Assembly (NCBI RefSeq): GCF_009733595.1
Contig: NZ_WOFH01000003.1
Location: 310,001-374,000 of the forward strand
Direction: 5' to 3'
Source: Actinomadura litoris
Lineage (GTDB): Bacteria; Actinomycetota; Actinomycetes; Streptosporangiales; Streptosporangiaceae
DNA length: 64,000 nucleotides
The notes under the pieces are model-generated. The model was given only the letters and a program-made list of their open reading frames with translations. It had not been told where the DNA came from and did no database searches. How positions within the stretch are numbered: the first letter of the stretch is position 1; each line of letters starts with the position of its first letter. Below, piece by piece: positions 43,860 through 53,410 of the stretch. The position numbers were made by a program, and so were the translations under genes.

Positions 43860-44380
43860 TCCTCACCGGACCGGCGATCCGCGCGGCAGTCCGGCTCGGT
43901 GACATCGTCATCGACCCGTTCGATCCCGCGCGGGTCTCGCCGAACGCCTACGACTGGCGGCTCGGCGACACGATCCGGGTCTGCGAGGTCGACCTGGACG
44001 CGGCCGCCTCCACCGAGCTGCCCGAGCAGGTCATCCCGCCCGAGGGCATGGTGCTGCTGCCGGGCCGCCTCTACCTCGGCATCACGCACGAGCGCACCGG
44101 GTCCGAGCGGTACGCGCAGCTGCTGAACGGCGACCACACGACCGGCGGGCTCGGCATCTGGGTGCACGTGTCCGCGCCGCTCGGGCACGTCGGCCACGCG
44201 ATCCGCTGGACGCTGGAGATCCGGGTGGCGCGCCCCGTCCGGGTCTACCCCCGGATGACCTTCGGGAAGGTCGTCTTCCTGGCGGCGCACGGGTCGCGGC
44301 TCAGCTACCAGCAGGTCGCGGCCAAGTACGCGCGGTCGGACGGCATCGACATCTCCCACCTGTACCGGGAGCTCCAATGA
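43856..44380 (+). CDS. dCTP-deaminase-like protein lacking the RSS motif
   Basis: A 174-residue sister of the previous protein, starting MILTGPAI and sharing PNAYDWRLGDT. It keeps a Glu in WTLEIRV (about residue 121) where the family base lies, but the RSS..R segment is replaced by GDHTTGGLG, so the phosphate/serine contacts are lost. The dCTP-deaminase fold works as a trimer with sites between subunits, so the two proteins could form one mixed site (inference). Alternatively one binds a nucleotide for another purpose. Its ATG overlaps the sister's stop. Confidence 0.85.
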   Translation: MILTGPAIRAAVRLGDIVIDPFDPARVSPNAYDWRLGDTIRVCEVDLDAAASTELPEQVIPPEGMVLLPGRLYLGITHERTGSERYAQLLNGDHTTGGLGIWVHVSAPLGHVGHAIRWTLEIRVARPVRVYPRMTFGKVVFLAAHGSRLSYQQVAAKYARSDGIDISHLYRELQ

Positions 44381-45477
44381 GAGTGATCACCGGGGTCGAC
44401 CTGCCGCCGGACAGCCCCGGCGGCAGCGTCGAACTCCTCCGCGACCTCTACCTCGGCCCGGACCGCCCGATCCGCGCGGACGTGTTCATGCTGGGCGACC
44501 CGGGCGACCCGGGCGACCCGGGCGACCCGGGCGGGAGCGATCCGGCGTTGCTGGCGGTCGGGGGCAAGTGCCTGGACGGCCCCGACTTCTGGCGCTACGT
44601 GGACGACCTCGCCGGGGCCGTGCGGCGCCGGTTCGGGCCCGCCGGGCACGGGGTGCTGCACCTCCAGCACCTCGCGTTCGGCGCGACGCCCGCGCTGCTG
44701 CGCGCGTTCCCGGACCGGCCGAGCCTCGCGCTCGTCCACGGGACGGACCTGCTGTTCGCCGCGGACCACCCGACGCAGGGCGAGGTGCTCCGCGAGGCGG
44801 CCGCCGCCGCGCACGCCATCGTCGTGCCGACCCTGGCCATGGCCGACCTGCTGCACAACCTGGCGCCGGGGGTGGTGCGCCGCGTCGAGCACGTCCCGTG
44901 GGGCGTCCCCGACCACCTGCTCGCCGCGCCGCCCGAGCGCGAGCCCGCCGAGCCCGGCCTGCCGCGCCTGCTGTACGCGGGCCGGCTCACGGCGGAGAAG
45001 GGCGTCGAGACGCTGATCGTGGACGGCGCGCGCCTCGAAGGCGTCGCGGTGTCGGTCGCGGCCCCGGCGGCGCAGTTCGCGGCGCTGCGCGACCGGCACG
45101 ACCTGTCCGGCGTCCGCTACCTGGGCTGGCTGCCCCGGCCCGCGCTGTGGCGGACGTTCGCGCGGCACGACCTGCTGCTCGTCCCCTCCACCCGGCTGGA
45201 GGCGTTCGGGCTGGTGGCCGTCGAGGCGCAGGCGTGCGGGCTGCCGGTGCTCTACCAGCCGGTGCCGGGCCTGGCGGAGGTGCTGGGGGACAGCGCCGTC
45301 GCGGTGGACTTCACCGACCCGGCCGGCCTGGCGAACACCGTCGCGTGGCTGCGCCGGGACGAGGCCGCGCTCGCCGACCTGCGGGCGGCCGGGCGCCGCA
45401 ACGCGGCCCGGTTCGCGCTGTCGCGGACGGCGGCGGAGCTGGCCCGGCTGTCCGCCGCGATCGGGGGAGGGCCATGA
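44377..45477 (+). CDS. GT4-family glycosyltransferase
   Basis: A 366-residue GT-B protein. The C-terminal donor domain starts LLYAGRLTAEKGVETL and has the EX7E signature in EAFGLVAVEAQACGLPVL, as in GT4 retaining enzymes. The N-terminal acceptor half has LHLQHLAFGATP and LVHGTDLLF. Residues about 40-51 are a Gly-Asp-Pro repeat made by a 9-bp tandem repeat. Its ATG overlaps the second deaminase-like gene (ATGA), keeping operon coupling. Confidence 0.88.
   Translation: MRVITGVDLPPDSPGGSVELLRDLYLGPDRPIRADVFMLGDPGDPGDPGDPGGSDPALLAVGGKCLDGPDFWRYVDDLAGAVRRRFGPAGHGVLHLQHLAFGATPALLRAFPDRPSLALVHGTDLLFAADHPTQGEVLREAAAAAHAIVVPTLAMADLLHNLAPGVVRRVEHVPWGVPDHLLAAPPEREPAEPGLPRLLYAGRLTAEKGVETLIVDGARLEGVAVSVAAPAAQFAALRDRHDLSGVRYLGWLPRPALWRTFARHDLLLVPSTRLEAFGLVAVEAQACGLPVLYQPVPGLAEVLGDSAVAVDFTDPAGLANTVAWLRRDEAALADLRAAGRRNAARFALSRTAAELARLSAAIGGGP
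44493..44528 (+). repeat. 9-bp tandem repeat in the GT4 gene
   Basis: Four head-to-tail copies of GGGCGACCC encode G-D-P units. The unit length keeps the frame, so slippage changes a surface loop only. Confidence 0.9.
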
Positions 45478-45884
45478 CCGGCGGCTGCGTCTTCTGCGCG
45501 ATCATCGCGCGCCGGGAGCCCGCCGCGCTCCTGTACGAGGACGAGCTGACGCTGGCCTTCCTCGACATCACCGCCGTCACCGACGGGCACACGCTGGTGA
45601 TCCCCCGGCCGCACCGCGCCGACCTGTGGGAGATCGAGGAGGAGCTGGCGGCGGCGGTCGCGCGGACCGTCCACCGCATGGCGCGGCGCATCCGCGACGT
45701 CCTGGAGCCGGACGGCCTGACGCTCTTCCAGGCGAACCGGGACGCGGGCTGGCAGGACGTGTTCCACCTGCACGTCCACCTGGTGCCGCGCGCCGCCGGC
45801 GACCGGCTGACCAGGCCGTGGACGGCGGCGCCCGTCCCGCTGGAGACGCTGGCGGCGACCCGCGACCGCCTCGGCCTGCTCTGA
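45474..45884 (+). CDS. HIT-family nucleotide hydrolase/transferase
   Basis: A 136-residue protein with an N-terminal CVFCAIIARREP segment (two Cys that may bind zinc) and the catalytic HLHVHLVPR motif near residues 99-107. HIT enzymes form a nucleotidyl-His intermediate and hydrolyse or transfer AMP/GMP from adenylated or phosphoramidate substrates. In a cluster with ATP-grasp, NRPS and nucleotide-like enzymes it could clear adenylates or process a nucleotide-linked intermediate (inference). It is the last gene of the operon; the ATG overlaps the GT4 stop. Confidence 0.9.
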   Translation: MTGGCVFCAIIARREPAALLYEDELTLAFLDITAVTDGHTLVIPRPHRADLWEIEEELAAAVARTVHRMARRIRDVLEPDGLTLFQANRDAGWQDVFHLHVHLVPRAAGDRLTRPWTAAPVPLETLAATRDRLGLL

Positions 45885-45905
45885 ACCCGGCTGCCCGGCA
45901 TATTG

Positions 45906-45941
45906 TTGCCAATCTATTGCCAAAAGTTGCCTTGCCTGGCA
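45906..45941. promoter_or_regulatory. Regulon motif array upstream of the second glycosylation operon
   Basis: TTGCCAATCTATTGCCAA (45906-45923) is a direct repeat of TTGCCAA with 11-bp spacing, one helical turn. TTGCC at 45927-45931 and TGCCTGGCA at 45934-45941 add further half-sites. The array is 76-111 bp upstream of the ATG at 46017 and is less palindromic than the other copies. Confidence 0.65.
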
Positions 45942-46016
45942 CCATGAGGGCAGTGGGACATGTCCGTGCCGCGCCCCCCGCATGAGCCGGGGCGTGCCCC
46001 CGAGGAGGATGACCCG

Positions 46017-46874
46017 ATGCCGCTGGACCCGATATCGGTGGTGACGCTCACCCGCCGCCGCCCGGAGATGCTCCGCCGCGCGATGGACTCGGTGCGCGCC
46101 CAGGACTACGAGGGCGAGATCGAGCACGTCATCGTCATCGACGACGACGCGGACTCGGTGCCCACCGCCGAGCAGGCGCCGTCCCGGCCGGGGCTGCGGG
46201 TCGTGCCGCACCTGGTCCGCCGTCCCGCCGAGGAGGTCGGGCTGCCGCACGAGCGCCGCTACACCTATCCGCGCCAGGCGCGGCTGTTCAACGAGGGCGC
46301 CCGCAGGGCCTCCACCCCGTGGGTCGCCTACCTCGACGACGACAACGAGTACGAGCCCGACCACCTGCGCACGCTGATGCGGACCGCCCGCGCGAGCGGC
46401 GCCCGCGCCGTCCACTCCGGCCGCAAGATGCTGTTCCCCGACGGCTCGCCCTACCTCGACGAGCTGTGGCACACCGCGCGCCACCGCGACCTCGACGAGG
46501 CCGCCCGCATCTACAACATGATGTGCGACCGCGGCGTCTGGATCCGCGGCACCAACCACCTGATGGACCGCGCCGACCCCGTCCGGCGCGAGACCTGGCG
46601 CCCGAGCACCGTGATCGAGCCCGGCGACCCCGTCTACCTGGTCGACCAGAGCTCCTGGCTGATCCGGCGGGACGTCCTCATGGACCACCCGATCCCCGAG
46701 ACCTACAGCGAGGAGGACCACGCCAACAACATGGCGCCCGACGACAAGCTCCTCCAGGTCCTGCTCAACAACGAGGTCGGGATCGTCCCGACGGGGCTGC
46801 CCACCGTCCGCTACTACCTCGGCGGCGTGTCCAACCTGATCGAGACCCCGGCCGCGCCCGCCGCCGCCGGGTGA
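46017..46874 (+). CDS. GT2-family glycosyltransferase
   Basis: A 285-residue GT-A protein read from the ATG at 46017 after GAGGAGG; an earlier in-frame start at 45960 lacks a site. It begins ISVVTLTRRRPEMLRRAM, has VIVIDDDADS, the metal motif AYLDDDNEYEPDHL and VYLVDQSSWLIRRD. It is shorter than the two long GT2 paralogues and not closely like them. The donor is unknown. It leads an operon with a second GT2 and a UDP-xylose-synthase-like enzyme, so a pentose donor is possible. Confidence 0.88.
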   Translation: MPLDPISVVTLTRRRPEMLRRAMDSVRAQDYEGEIEHVIVIDDDADSVPTAEQAPSRPGLRVVPHLVRRPAEEVGLPHERRYTYPRQARLFNEGARRASTPWVAYLDDDNEYEPDHLRTLMRTARASGARAVHSGRKMLFPDGSPYLDELWHTARHRDLDEAARIYNMMCDRGVWIRGTNHLMDRADPVRRETWRPSTVIEPGDPVYLVDQSSWLIRRDVLMDHPIPETYSEEDHANNMAPDDKLLQVLLNNEVGIVPTGLPTVRYYLGGVSNLIETPAAPAAAG

Positions 46875-46897
46875 GGCCGTCGCGGCGAGGAGGCGCA

Positions 46898-48061
46898 GTG
46901 GACCGCACAGGCGCGGTGGACCGCGAGGAACCCGTGGACATCAGCATCGTCATCCCGTTCAAGCAGCGCCCGCGGACGCTGGAGATCGTCCTCGCGTCGC
47001 TCGCGGAGCAGACGATGGAGCGTTCTCGGTTCGAGGTCGTCGTCGGCGCGCTGGAGTACTCGACCGGGTACGTCGCGCTCTGCGCCCGCTTCGCCGACCG
47101 CCTCACGATCCGCTCCGTGCTGTCGGACGAGCCGTGGAACGTCAGCAGGGCCCGCAACCTCGCGATCCGGCAGGCGTCCGGCCGGGTGATCGTCACCCTG
47201 GACGCCGACGTGGCGCTCCCCGCCGCGACGCTGGAGAACCTCTACGAGCGCTATTTCGCGAAAGAGGACGAGATCTGCGTCCTCGGCCAGTCCATCGGGT
47301 ACAGCAGCCGCCGGTCCGGCGGCGACGAGCTGGAACCCTTCGACCACTACCGGAAGGTGCTCGCGGACCTGGACCCGCGCGAGGCCCCGCCGGATCCGCG
47401 CCGCCGCGTGGACCCGGTCGTCCTGCCCTGGACGCTCGTCTGGTCGGGCTTCGTGGCGCTGCCCGCCGCGCTCGTCCGGGCCCACGGCCTGCTCTTCGAC
47501 GAGGGGTTCCGGGGCTGGGGGATCGAGGACCAGGAGTGGGGCTACCGGATCCAGGCGACCGGCACCCCGATCACGATGGCACCGGACGTCTTCGGCCTGC
47601 ACCTGCCCCATCCCCGCGACAACGCCGCCAACACCGTCAGCTTCGACGGCAACGGCACCTACTTCCTCTCCAAATGGCCGTCCCTGGACGTCGAGTCGTT
47701 CCGCGCCTTCGGCATGTACGAGGCGAACGAGCGCTATCTCGACCTCGCGGAGAGCGTGCGCCGCTGCGTCCCGCCCGGACGCGTCCCCGGCGTCGTGCGC
47801 GGCCCCTCCAAGGGCACCGACCTCCTCGTGATCGGTGCCGAACTCGACGCGGACGGCGCCGTCCGCGACCCCGCCGTCACCGCGATGTTCGACGGCCCCG
47901 CCGAGGCGTCGCCGCTGGTCGGCCTCGCCCTTCCCCACCCGGACGGCGGCGTGGACGGGTGCGTGGTCCTGCCGCCCGTCGCGCGGCTGGGCGAGCCCTA
48001 CCGGGACGCGGTCCTCCGCGAGGCCCGGCGGGTCTCCCGGGGCCCCGTCACCTGCGTGTGA
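46898..48061 (+). CDS. GT2-family glycosyltransferase, paralogue of 25462-26661
   Basis: A 387-residue protein starting with GTG after GAGGAGG. Core motifs are ISIVIPFKQRPR, NVSRARNLAIRQASGRVIVTLDADVALP, and FRGWGIEDQEWGYR, and the extra C-terminal region has KGTDLLVIGAELD. These match the 25462-26661 protein step by step, which shows gene duplication within the cluster. The two may add the same sugar at different positions or two sugars in turn (inference). Confidence 0.9.
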   Translation: MDRTGAVDREEPVDISIVIPFKQRPRTLEIVLASLAEQTMERSRFEVVVGALEYSTGYVALCARFADRLTIRSVLSDEPWNVSRARNLAIRQASGRVIVTLDADVALPAATLENLYERYFAKEDEICVLGQSIGYSSRRSGGDELEPFDHYRKVLADLDPREAPPDPRRRVDPVVLPWTLVWSGFVALPAALVRAHGLLFDEGFRGWGIEDQEWGYRIQATGTPITMAPDVFGLHLPHPRDNAANTVSFDGNGTYFLSKWPSLDVESFRAFGMYEANERYLDLAESVRRCVPPGRVPGVVRGPSKGTDLLVIGAELDADGAVRDPAVTAMFDGPAEASPLVGLALPHPDGGVDGCVVLPPVARLGEPYRDAVLREARRVSRGPVTCV

Positions 48062-48096
48062 ACGCCGCGTCCTTCCGCATCACGAAAGGAGCGTCA

Positions 48097-49070
<974 letters not shown>

Positions 49071-49071
<1 letters not shown>

Positions 49072-49943
49072 TGTTCGAGGGCTTCACCGAGTTCGACATC
49101 ACCACGACCGGCACGACGATCCACGGACGCCGGGGCGGCGACGGCCCCCCGGTCCTCCTCCTGCACGGCATCCCCGAGACCCACCTGATGTGGCACCGCG
49201 TGGCGCCGGCGCTCGCCGAACGCCACACCGTCGTCGCCGCCGACCTGCGCGGATATGGGGACAGCGGGACGCCGCCGAGCACACCCGACCACGCCCCCTA
49301 CGCCATGCGCGAGATCGCCCGCGACCAGGTCGAGGTCATGCGCGCCCTGGGCTTCGACCGGTTCGGCGTGGTCGGGCACGACCGCGGCGCGCGCTGCGCC
49401 TACCGGATGGCGCTGGACCACCCCGCCGCCGTCGACCGCCTGGCCGTGCTCGACATCGTCCCGACCGGCGAGGCGTTCGGCCGCGCCGACATGGACTTCA
49501 GCCTGGGCTACTGGGTGTGGTCGTTCCTGGCGGCGCCCGCACCCGTCCCCGAGCGGCTGATCGCGGGCGCGCCCGAGACCTTCGTCGACCACATGCTGGA
49601 CTCCTGGTCGGACGCGCCGCACGCCTTCCCCGCCGCCGTCCGCGCCGAGTACGCCGCGAGGTTCCGCGACCCCGCGACCGTCCACGCCATCTGCGAGGAG
49701 TACCGCGCCGCCGCCACCCTCGACCACCGCCACGACGAGGCCGACCGGGGCACGAACCGCATCGCCTGCCCGGTCCTCGCCCTCTGGAGCGCGACCGGGG
49801 CCGTGGCCGCCTGGTACGACCCGCTGGAGATCTGGCGGACCTGGGCCGACGACGTCCGGGGGGCCGCGCTCCCGTGCGGCCACTTCCTCCCGGAGGAGGC
49901 CCCGGCCGAGACCGCCCGCCACCTCCTGGACTTCCTCGGCTGA
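49071..49943 (+). CDS. Alpha/beta hydrolase (dehalogenase/epoxide-hydrolase-like)
   Basis: A 290-residue protein whose ATG shares one base with the previous stop (TGATG). LLLHGIPETHLMW holds the oxyanion region, GHDRGAR has Asp as nucleophile, as in haloacid dehalogenases and epoxide hydrolases, and LPCGHFLPEEAP supplies the His. It hydrolyses a carbon-halogen, epoxide or ester bond; the substrate is unknown. Its position at the end of the glycosylation operon suggests a tailoring role. Confidence 0.85.
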
Positions 49944-49971
49944 GGGCGGCGGCGCGGCGAGTCGCCCGACC

Positions 49972-50541
49972 ATGATCGGTTCGCTGGCGGGCGTGCCGTT
50001 CTGGTGCGCTTCGTCCGTGACCGTCACCACCACCGCCCCGCCCGCCACCGACACCGACCCGTCAGGCCGGCGGGTGGTCGTGACGGTCGTCGCGGTCCAA
50101 CTCGCCGCGTGCCTCGGCTTCTTCGCGGTGACGGCGCACCTCGTCGCGCACCTCAGGCACGACCTCGGCCTGCTCGCCGGGACGGTCGGGCTGGTCCTCG
50201 GCGTGCGGGTCGGCCTCCAGTACGCGCTCCTGCCGCCGGTCGGCGCGGTCACCGACCGGATCGGCGCCCGCCGGACCGGCGCGATCGCCTGCGCCGTGCG
50301 CGCGCTCGGCTTCGTCCTGCTCGGCGGCGCCGGGACCGTGGGCGCGCTGCTGGTCGCGGCGGTCTTCCTCGCCGTCGGCGGCGCCGCCTTCGCCGGAGAC
50401 CTGGTGATCGGCCGCCTGTTCGACCTCGGCTCGACGGCGGCGACGCTGGCGCTCACCGGGGTCGGCGTGTCCGCGCTCGTCGCCGCGTTCGGCGCACGCG
50501 GCCCGGGGGCCGGGCCTAGGGCAGGGGGGCGCGCTCCCTGA
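49972..50541 (+). pseudogene. Truncated or internally deleted MFS transporter
   Basis: A 189-codon frame with MFS features, including VTDRIGARRTGA (the motif-A loop) and about five hydrophobic spans, far short of the usual twelve. The segment VIGRLFDLGSTAATLALTGVGV looks like the end of a normal MFS protein joined to the start, which suggests an internal deletion. It has no good ribosome site and its end runs 26 bp into the opposite amidohydrolase gene. It is likely a decayed gene. Confidence 0.6.
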
Positions 50542-51790
50542 GGCGCGCGATCGCCTCGGCCGCCTGGCCGAGGAGGGGGGCGTCGTCGGTCAGAGGGCGG
50601 CCGTTCCGGACCAGCGTGCGGCCGTCCACCAGGACGGTGTCCACGTGGGCGCGATCCATTTGCAGGACGACCGTGCTGTAGGGATCCAGGACGGGGGCGA
50701 CGTCGGCGCGGGAGGCGCGCAGGACCAGCAGGTCGGCGCGCTTGCCCGGGGTCAGCGAGCCGGTGCGCTCGCCCAGGCCGAGGACGCGGGCCCCGGCGAG
50801 GGTCGCCATGCGCAGGACGTCCCGCACCGACAGGCCGGGCCGGTCGTGGACGCCGTGCTCCGCGTGCCGTCCCGCCTGGTAGGCCGCGCGCATCTGGGTG
50901 AACATGTCGGCGGGCACCGTGACCTCGACGTCGGTGCTGAGCGTGATCGGGACGTGGTGGCGGGCTGACGTCATCGGGTAGCCGTGGCCCATCGTCAACT
51001 CGACGGCGGGCGAGACGGAGACGCCGCCGCCGGAGTCGGCGATGATCGCCAGCTCGCCCTCGTCCACCCCGTTGGCGTGGATGAACGTGGTTCCGGGGAC
51101 GAGCGCGCCGATGTCGCGCAGCCGCGCGACCGACTTGCCCACCGAGAGGTGCCGTGCGGCGCGCAGGCCGAGGTCGCGGGCGAGCCCGGCGTTGCGGCGC
51201 TCGACGTCGTCGTCGCCTCCCTCGGTGACCAGGGCCATGGTGACCAGGCCGTTCGCGGCGGGCAGGAGGTCGGCGCGGACGCGGCGCACGTCGCCGGGCA
51301 GCGCGAAGCCGTCCCGCATCAGGCCCGGAAAGCTCCGGCCGTAGGCGAACACGGTGCGGACGCCGGATTCGAGGTGCGCGGCGATGACCGCGTCGGTGAT
51401 CTCCGGGCTCTCCTGCACGTTCGAGACGTCCTGGACGGTGGTGATCCCCGACGCGAGCGCGGCGCGGGCGCTGAGCAGGGTGCCGAGGTGGAGGTCGCGC
51501 GGGCCGAGGGCGGGCGCGAGCCGTCCGAGGACGTCGGACAGGTAGTCGTCCAGGCTGTGGCCCGGCGCGATGCCTCTGAGCAGCGCCTCCCACATGTGCC
51601 GGTGGGAGTCGACGAAGCCCGGCAGCAGGATCCCGTCCGGGAGGTCGACCACCTCGGTCCCGGAGGGCGGGACGACGGTCGCGCCGACGGCGCCGATGCG
51701 GTCGCCCTCGACCAGGACCTGTCCGGGGGAGTGGTCCCCGACGCTGGAATCCATGGAGAGGACGTGCGCGGCACGGAACAGGGTGGGCAT
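50516..51790 (-). CDS. TrzA/AtzA-type amidohydrolase
   Basis: A 424-residue metal-dependent hydrolase from the ATG at 51790, with GGAGGAGATCC before it. The metal motif is VDSHRHMWEA, with further ligands in TTFIHANGVDEGE and LSTDVEVT. LTPGKRADLLVL near the C-terminus is typical of the family. Members deaminate or hydrolyse ring amines, such as in cytosine or triazine compounds. It is outside the regulon motifs and is probably a boundary gene rather than part of the cluster. Confidence 0.87.
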   Translation of the reverse strand: MPTLFRAAHVLSMDSSVGDHSPGQVLVEGDRIGAVGATVVPPSGTEVVDLPDGILLPGFVDSHRHMWEALLRGIAPGHSLDDYLSDVLGRLAPALGPRDLHLGTLLSARAALASGITTVQDVSNVQESPEITDAVIAAHLESGVRTVFAYGRSFPGLMRDGFALPGDVRRVRADLLPAANGLVTMALVTEGGDDDVERRNAGLARDLGLRAARHLSVGKSVARLRDIGALVPGTTFIHANGVDEGELAIIADSGGGVSVSPAVELTMGHGYPMTSARHHVPITLSTDVEVTVPADMFTQMRAAYQAGRHAEHGVHDRPGLSVRDVLRMATLAGARVLGLGERTGSLTPGKRADLLVLRASRADVAPVLDPYSTVVLQMDRAHVDTVLVDGRTLVRNGRPLTDDAPLLGQAAEAIARLRERAPLP

Positions 51791-52178
51791 GGGGGATCTC
51801 CTCCGGTTCGCGTCAGGGAAGCCACAGGTGCGCCCGGCGGCGGGATGATCCCGGCGCCGCCGCACCGGCTGCTCATAGAAGGCATTTCCCTCCATTTCAA
51901 CGGTGCCGCGGGTGCGCCGGCATCGGGTTCCCCACAATGCCGGACGACCCTCGTGTGGTTAGGAGAATTACCGGCTTTCGGACACATTCGGATATACCCG
52001 AGAGTATCCGAATCGCGTCCGAGGATGACCGACCTGCGGTGAACGACGGGGCGGGCTACCCTGAGCGGGCAGTGGCGGGACGCCGCGCCCGATCGGGATG
52101 AATTGCGTCGTGTGACATAACTCGTGGCGACCCCACTGGGATCATGTCAGCGACGGCCGGCGCACGGACGCGGCGACG
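51791..52178. other. Divergent intergenic region with a strong inverted repeat
   Basis: About 390 bp between the amidohydrolase and the DUF5753 regulator. It is less GC-rich around 51860-52010, as expected for promoters, and contains the inverted repeat at 51986-52013. No gene was found. Confidence 0.6.
51986..52013. promoter_or_regulatory. Inverted repeat, candidate operator
   Basis: ATTCGGATA (51986-51994) and TATCCGAAT (52005-52013) are perfect 9-bp arms around a 10-bp spacer. It lies in the divergent promoter of the amidohydrolase and the DUF5753 regulator, so it may be an operator for that regulator. Confidence 0.6.
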
Positions 52179-53324
52179 ATGAAACGGATCGACGACATGC
52201 CGGACGACCATCGTGGAAACGGATACGAGACGGTGATCGCCGCCCTGGCGTACAACCGATATCTCGCGGGCAGACCCTCCTACTACGAGATCGCGAGGGT
52301 GTCGTCGAAGCTGGCCCAGCGCCCGCTTCCGGTGCGCGGCGTCACCGTCGGGCACCTGCCGAAATCGAGCGCGCACGAGCTCATGCAGGGCAAATACTCG
52401 CGCATTCGCCGGTGGGATCTGGTGGCGTCGCTGTGGGCCACGCTCGCGGAGATCGCCGAGCGGCGCGGCGCGGACGGCCCCGAGCCGATCACGCTGGAGG
52501 AGCTGCGCCTGCACCATGACGCGGTGGGCAGGCCACCGCGCCCCCGACCGGCTCCGGCGGCCGGGGTCGCCGGTGTCGCCGAGGGGGCACGGGCCCGCCT
52601 CGCCCCGCCCGCGCCCCCGCCCGCATGCGACGCCCTGCCGGGCCCCGGCGCCCGGATGGCCGTCGCCCGCCTCCGGCTCCTCGCCGAGGCCAGGCGGCGC
52701 GGCGGGCCGGCGTGGTGGCGGCCCTACGGCGACGTCGTCCTCGGCCACGAGGAGATCCGCCTCACACTGGAGCCGGAGCTGAGCGTGATCCGGATCTACG
52801 CCCCCGACCGCGTCCCCGAGCTGCTGCGGACCGCGTACTACGCGCACGAGATGGCGGGCGCCGACCTCCCCGGCGCGAGCCGGAGGCGGCGGGAGCGGAG
52901 GGTCGAGCTGTGCCGCCGGCGCCAGGAGATCCTGCACCGGCCCGACCCGCCGCAGCTCTGGGTGCTGCTGGACGAGCGGGCGCTGCGCACGACGCCCGGC
53001 GGCTCGTTCATGATGCGCGGCCAACTCGCCCGGCTCATCGAACTCGCGCGCCTTCGGCATATCACCCTTCAATTGGTTCCGGCGAAATCGGCCGAGCACG
53101 CGGTGACCGAGGGCCCGATCACCATCATGCAGCTTCCCGAACGGCACCATCCCTACCTCGTCTACATCGAGCATCCCGCGTACGGGCTTTATCCGCACGA
53201 ATCAAATGACGTTGACTATTTCGTGCACGCGTTCGGCCGGCTCGCGATCTCCGCGTGGCCGGAGGAGGAGACGGTCGAACGCCTGCGCGGCATGCTGGAC
53301 AGGCCCTGGGCGACGGACGGGTAA
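52179..53324 (+). CDS. DUF5753-type regulator
   Basis: A 381-residue protein. The N-terminal 110 residues are helical and probably DNA-binding, although a classical helix-turn-helix is weak. The C-terminal half is DUF5753-like: LRTAYYAHEMAG, RRRRERRVELCRRRQEIL, LWVLLDERALRT, MRGQLARLIELA, ITLQLVP and ITIMQLPE. This pattern is common in actinomycete regulators. The start at 52179 is the first ATG; 52197 is possible. It is followed by a methyltransferase, as is usual for the type. Confidence 0.8.
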   Translation: MKRIDDMPDDHRGNGYETVIAALAYNRYLAGRPSYYEIARVSSKLAQRPLPVRGVTVGHLPKSSAHELMQGKYSRIRRWDLVASLWATLAEIAERRGADGPEPITLEELRLHHDAVGRPPRPRPAPAAGVAGVAEGARARLAPPAPPPACDALPGPGARMAVARLRLLAEARRRGGPAWWRPYGDVVLGHEEIRLTLEPELSVIRIYAPDRVPELLRTAYYAHEMAGADLPGASRRRRERRVELCRRRQEILHRPDPPQLWVLLDERALRTTPGGSFMMRGQLARLIELARLRHITLQLVPAKSAEHAVTEGPITIMQLPERHHPYLVYIEHPAYGLYPHESNDVDYFVHAFGRLAISAWPEEETVERLRGMLDRPWATDG

Positions 53325-53410
53325 CCGTTTCCCCCGCATCGGCGATCTGGTCTGATGGGTGCTGAGCCTCTGCACCCCCGGCGCCTGCGCCCGAAAGGTC
53401 ACGATGCGTG

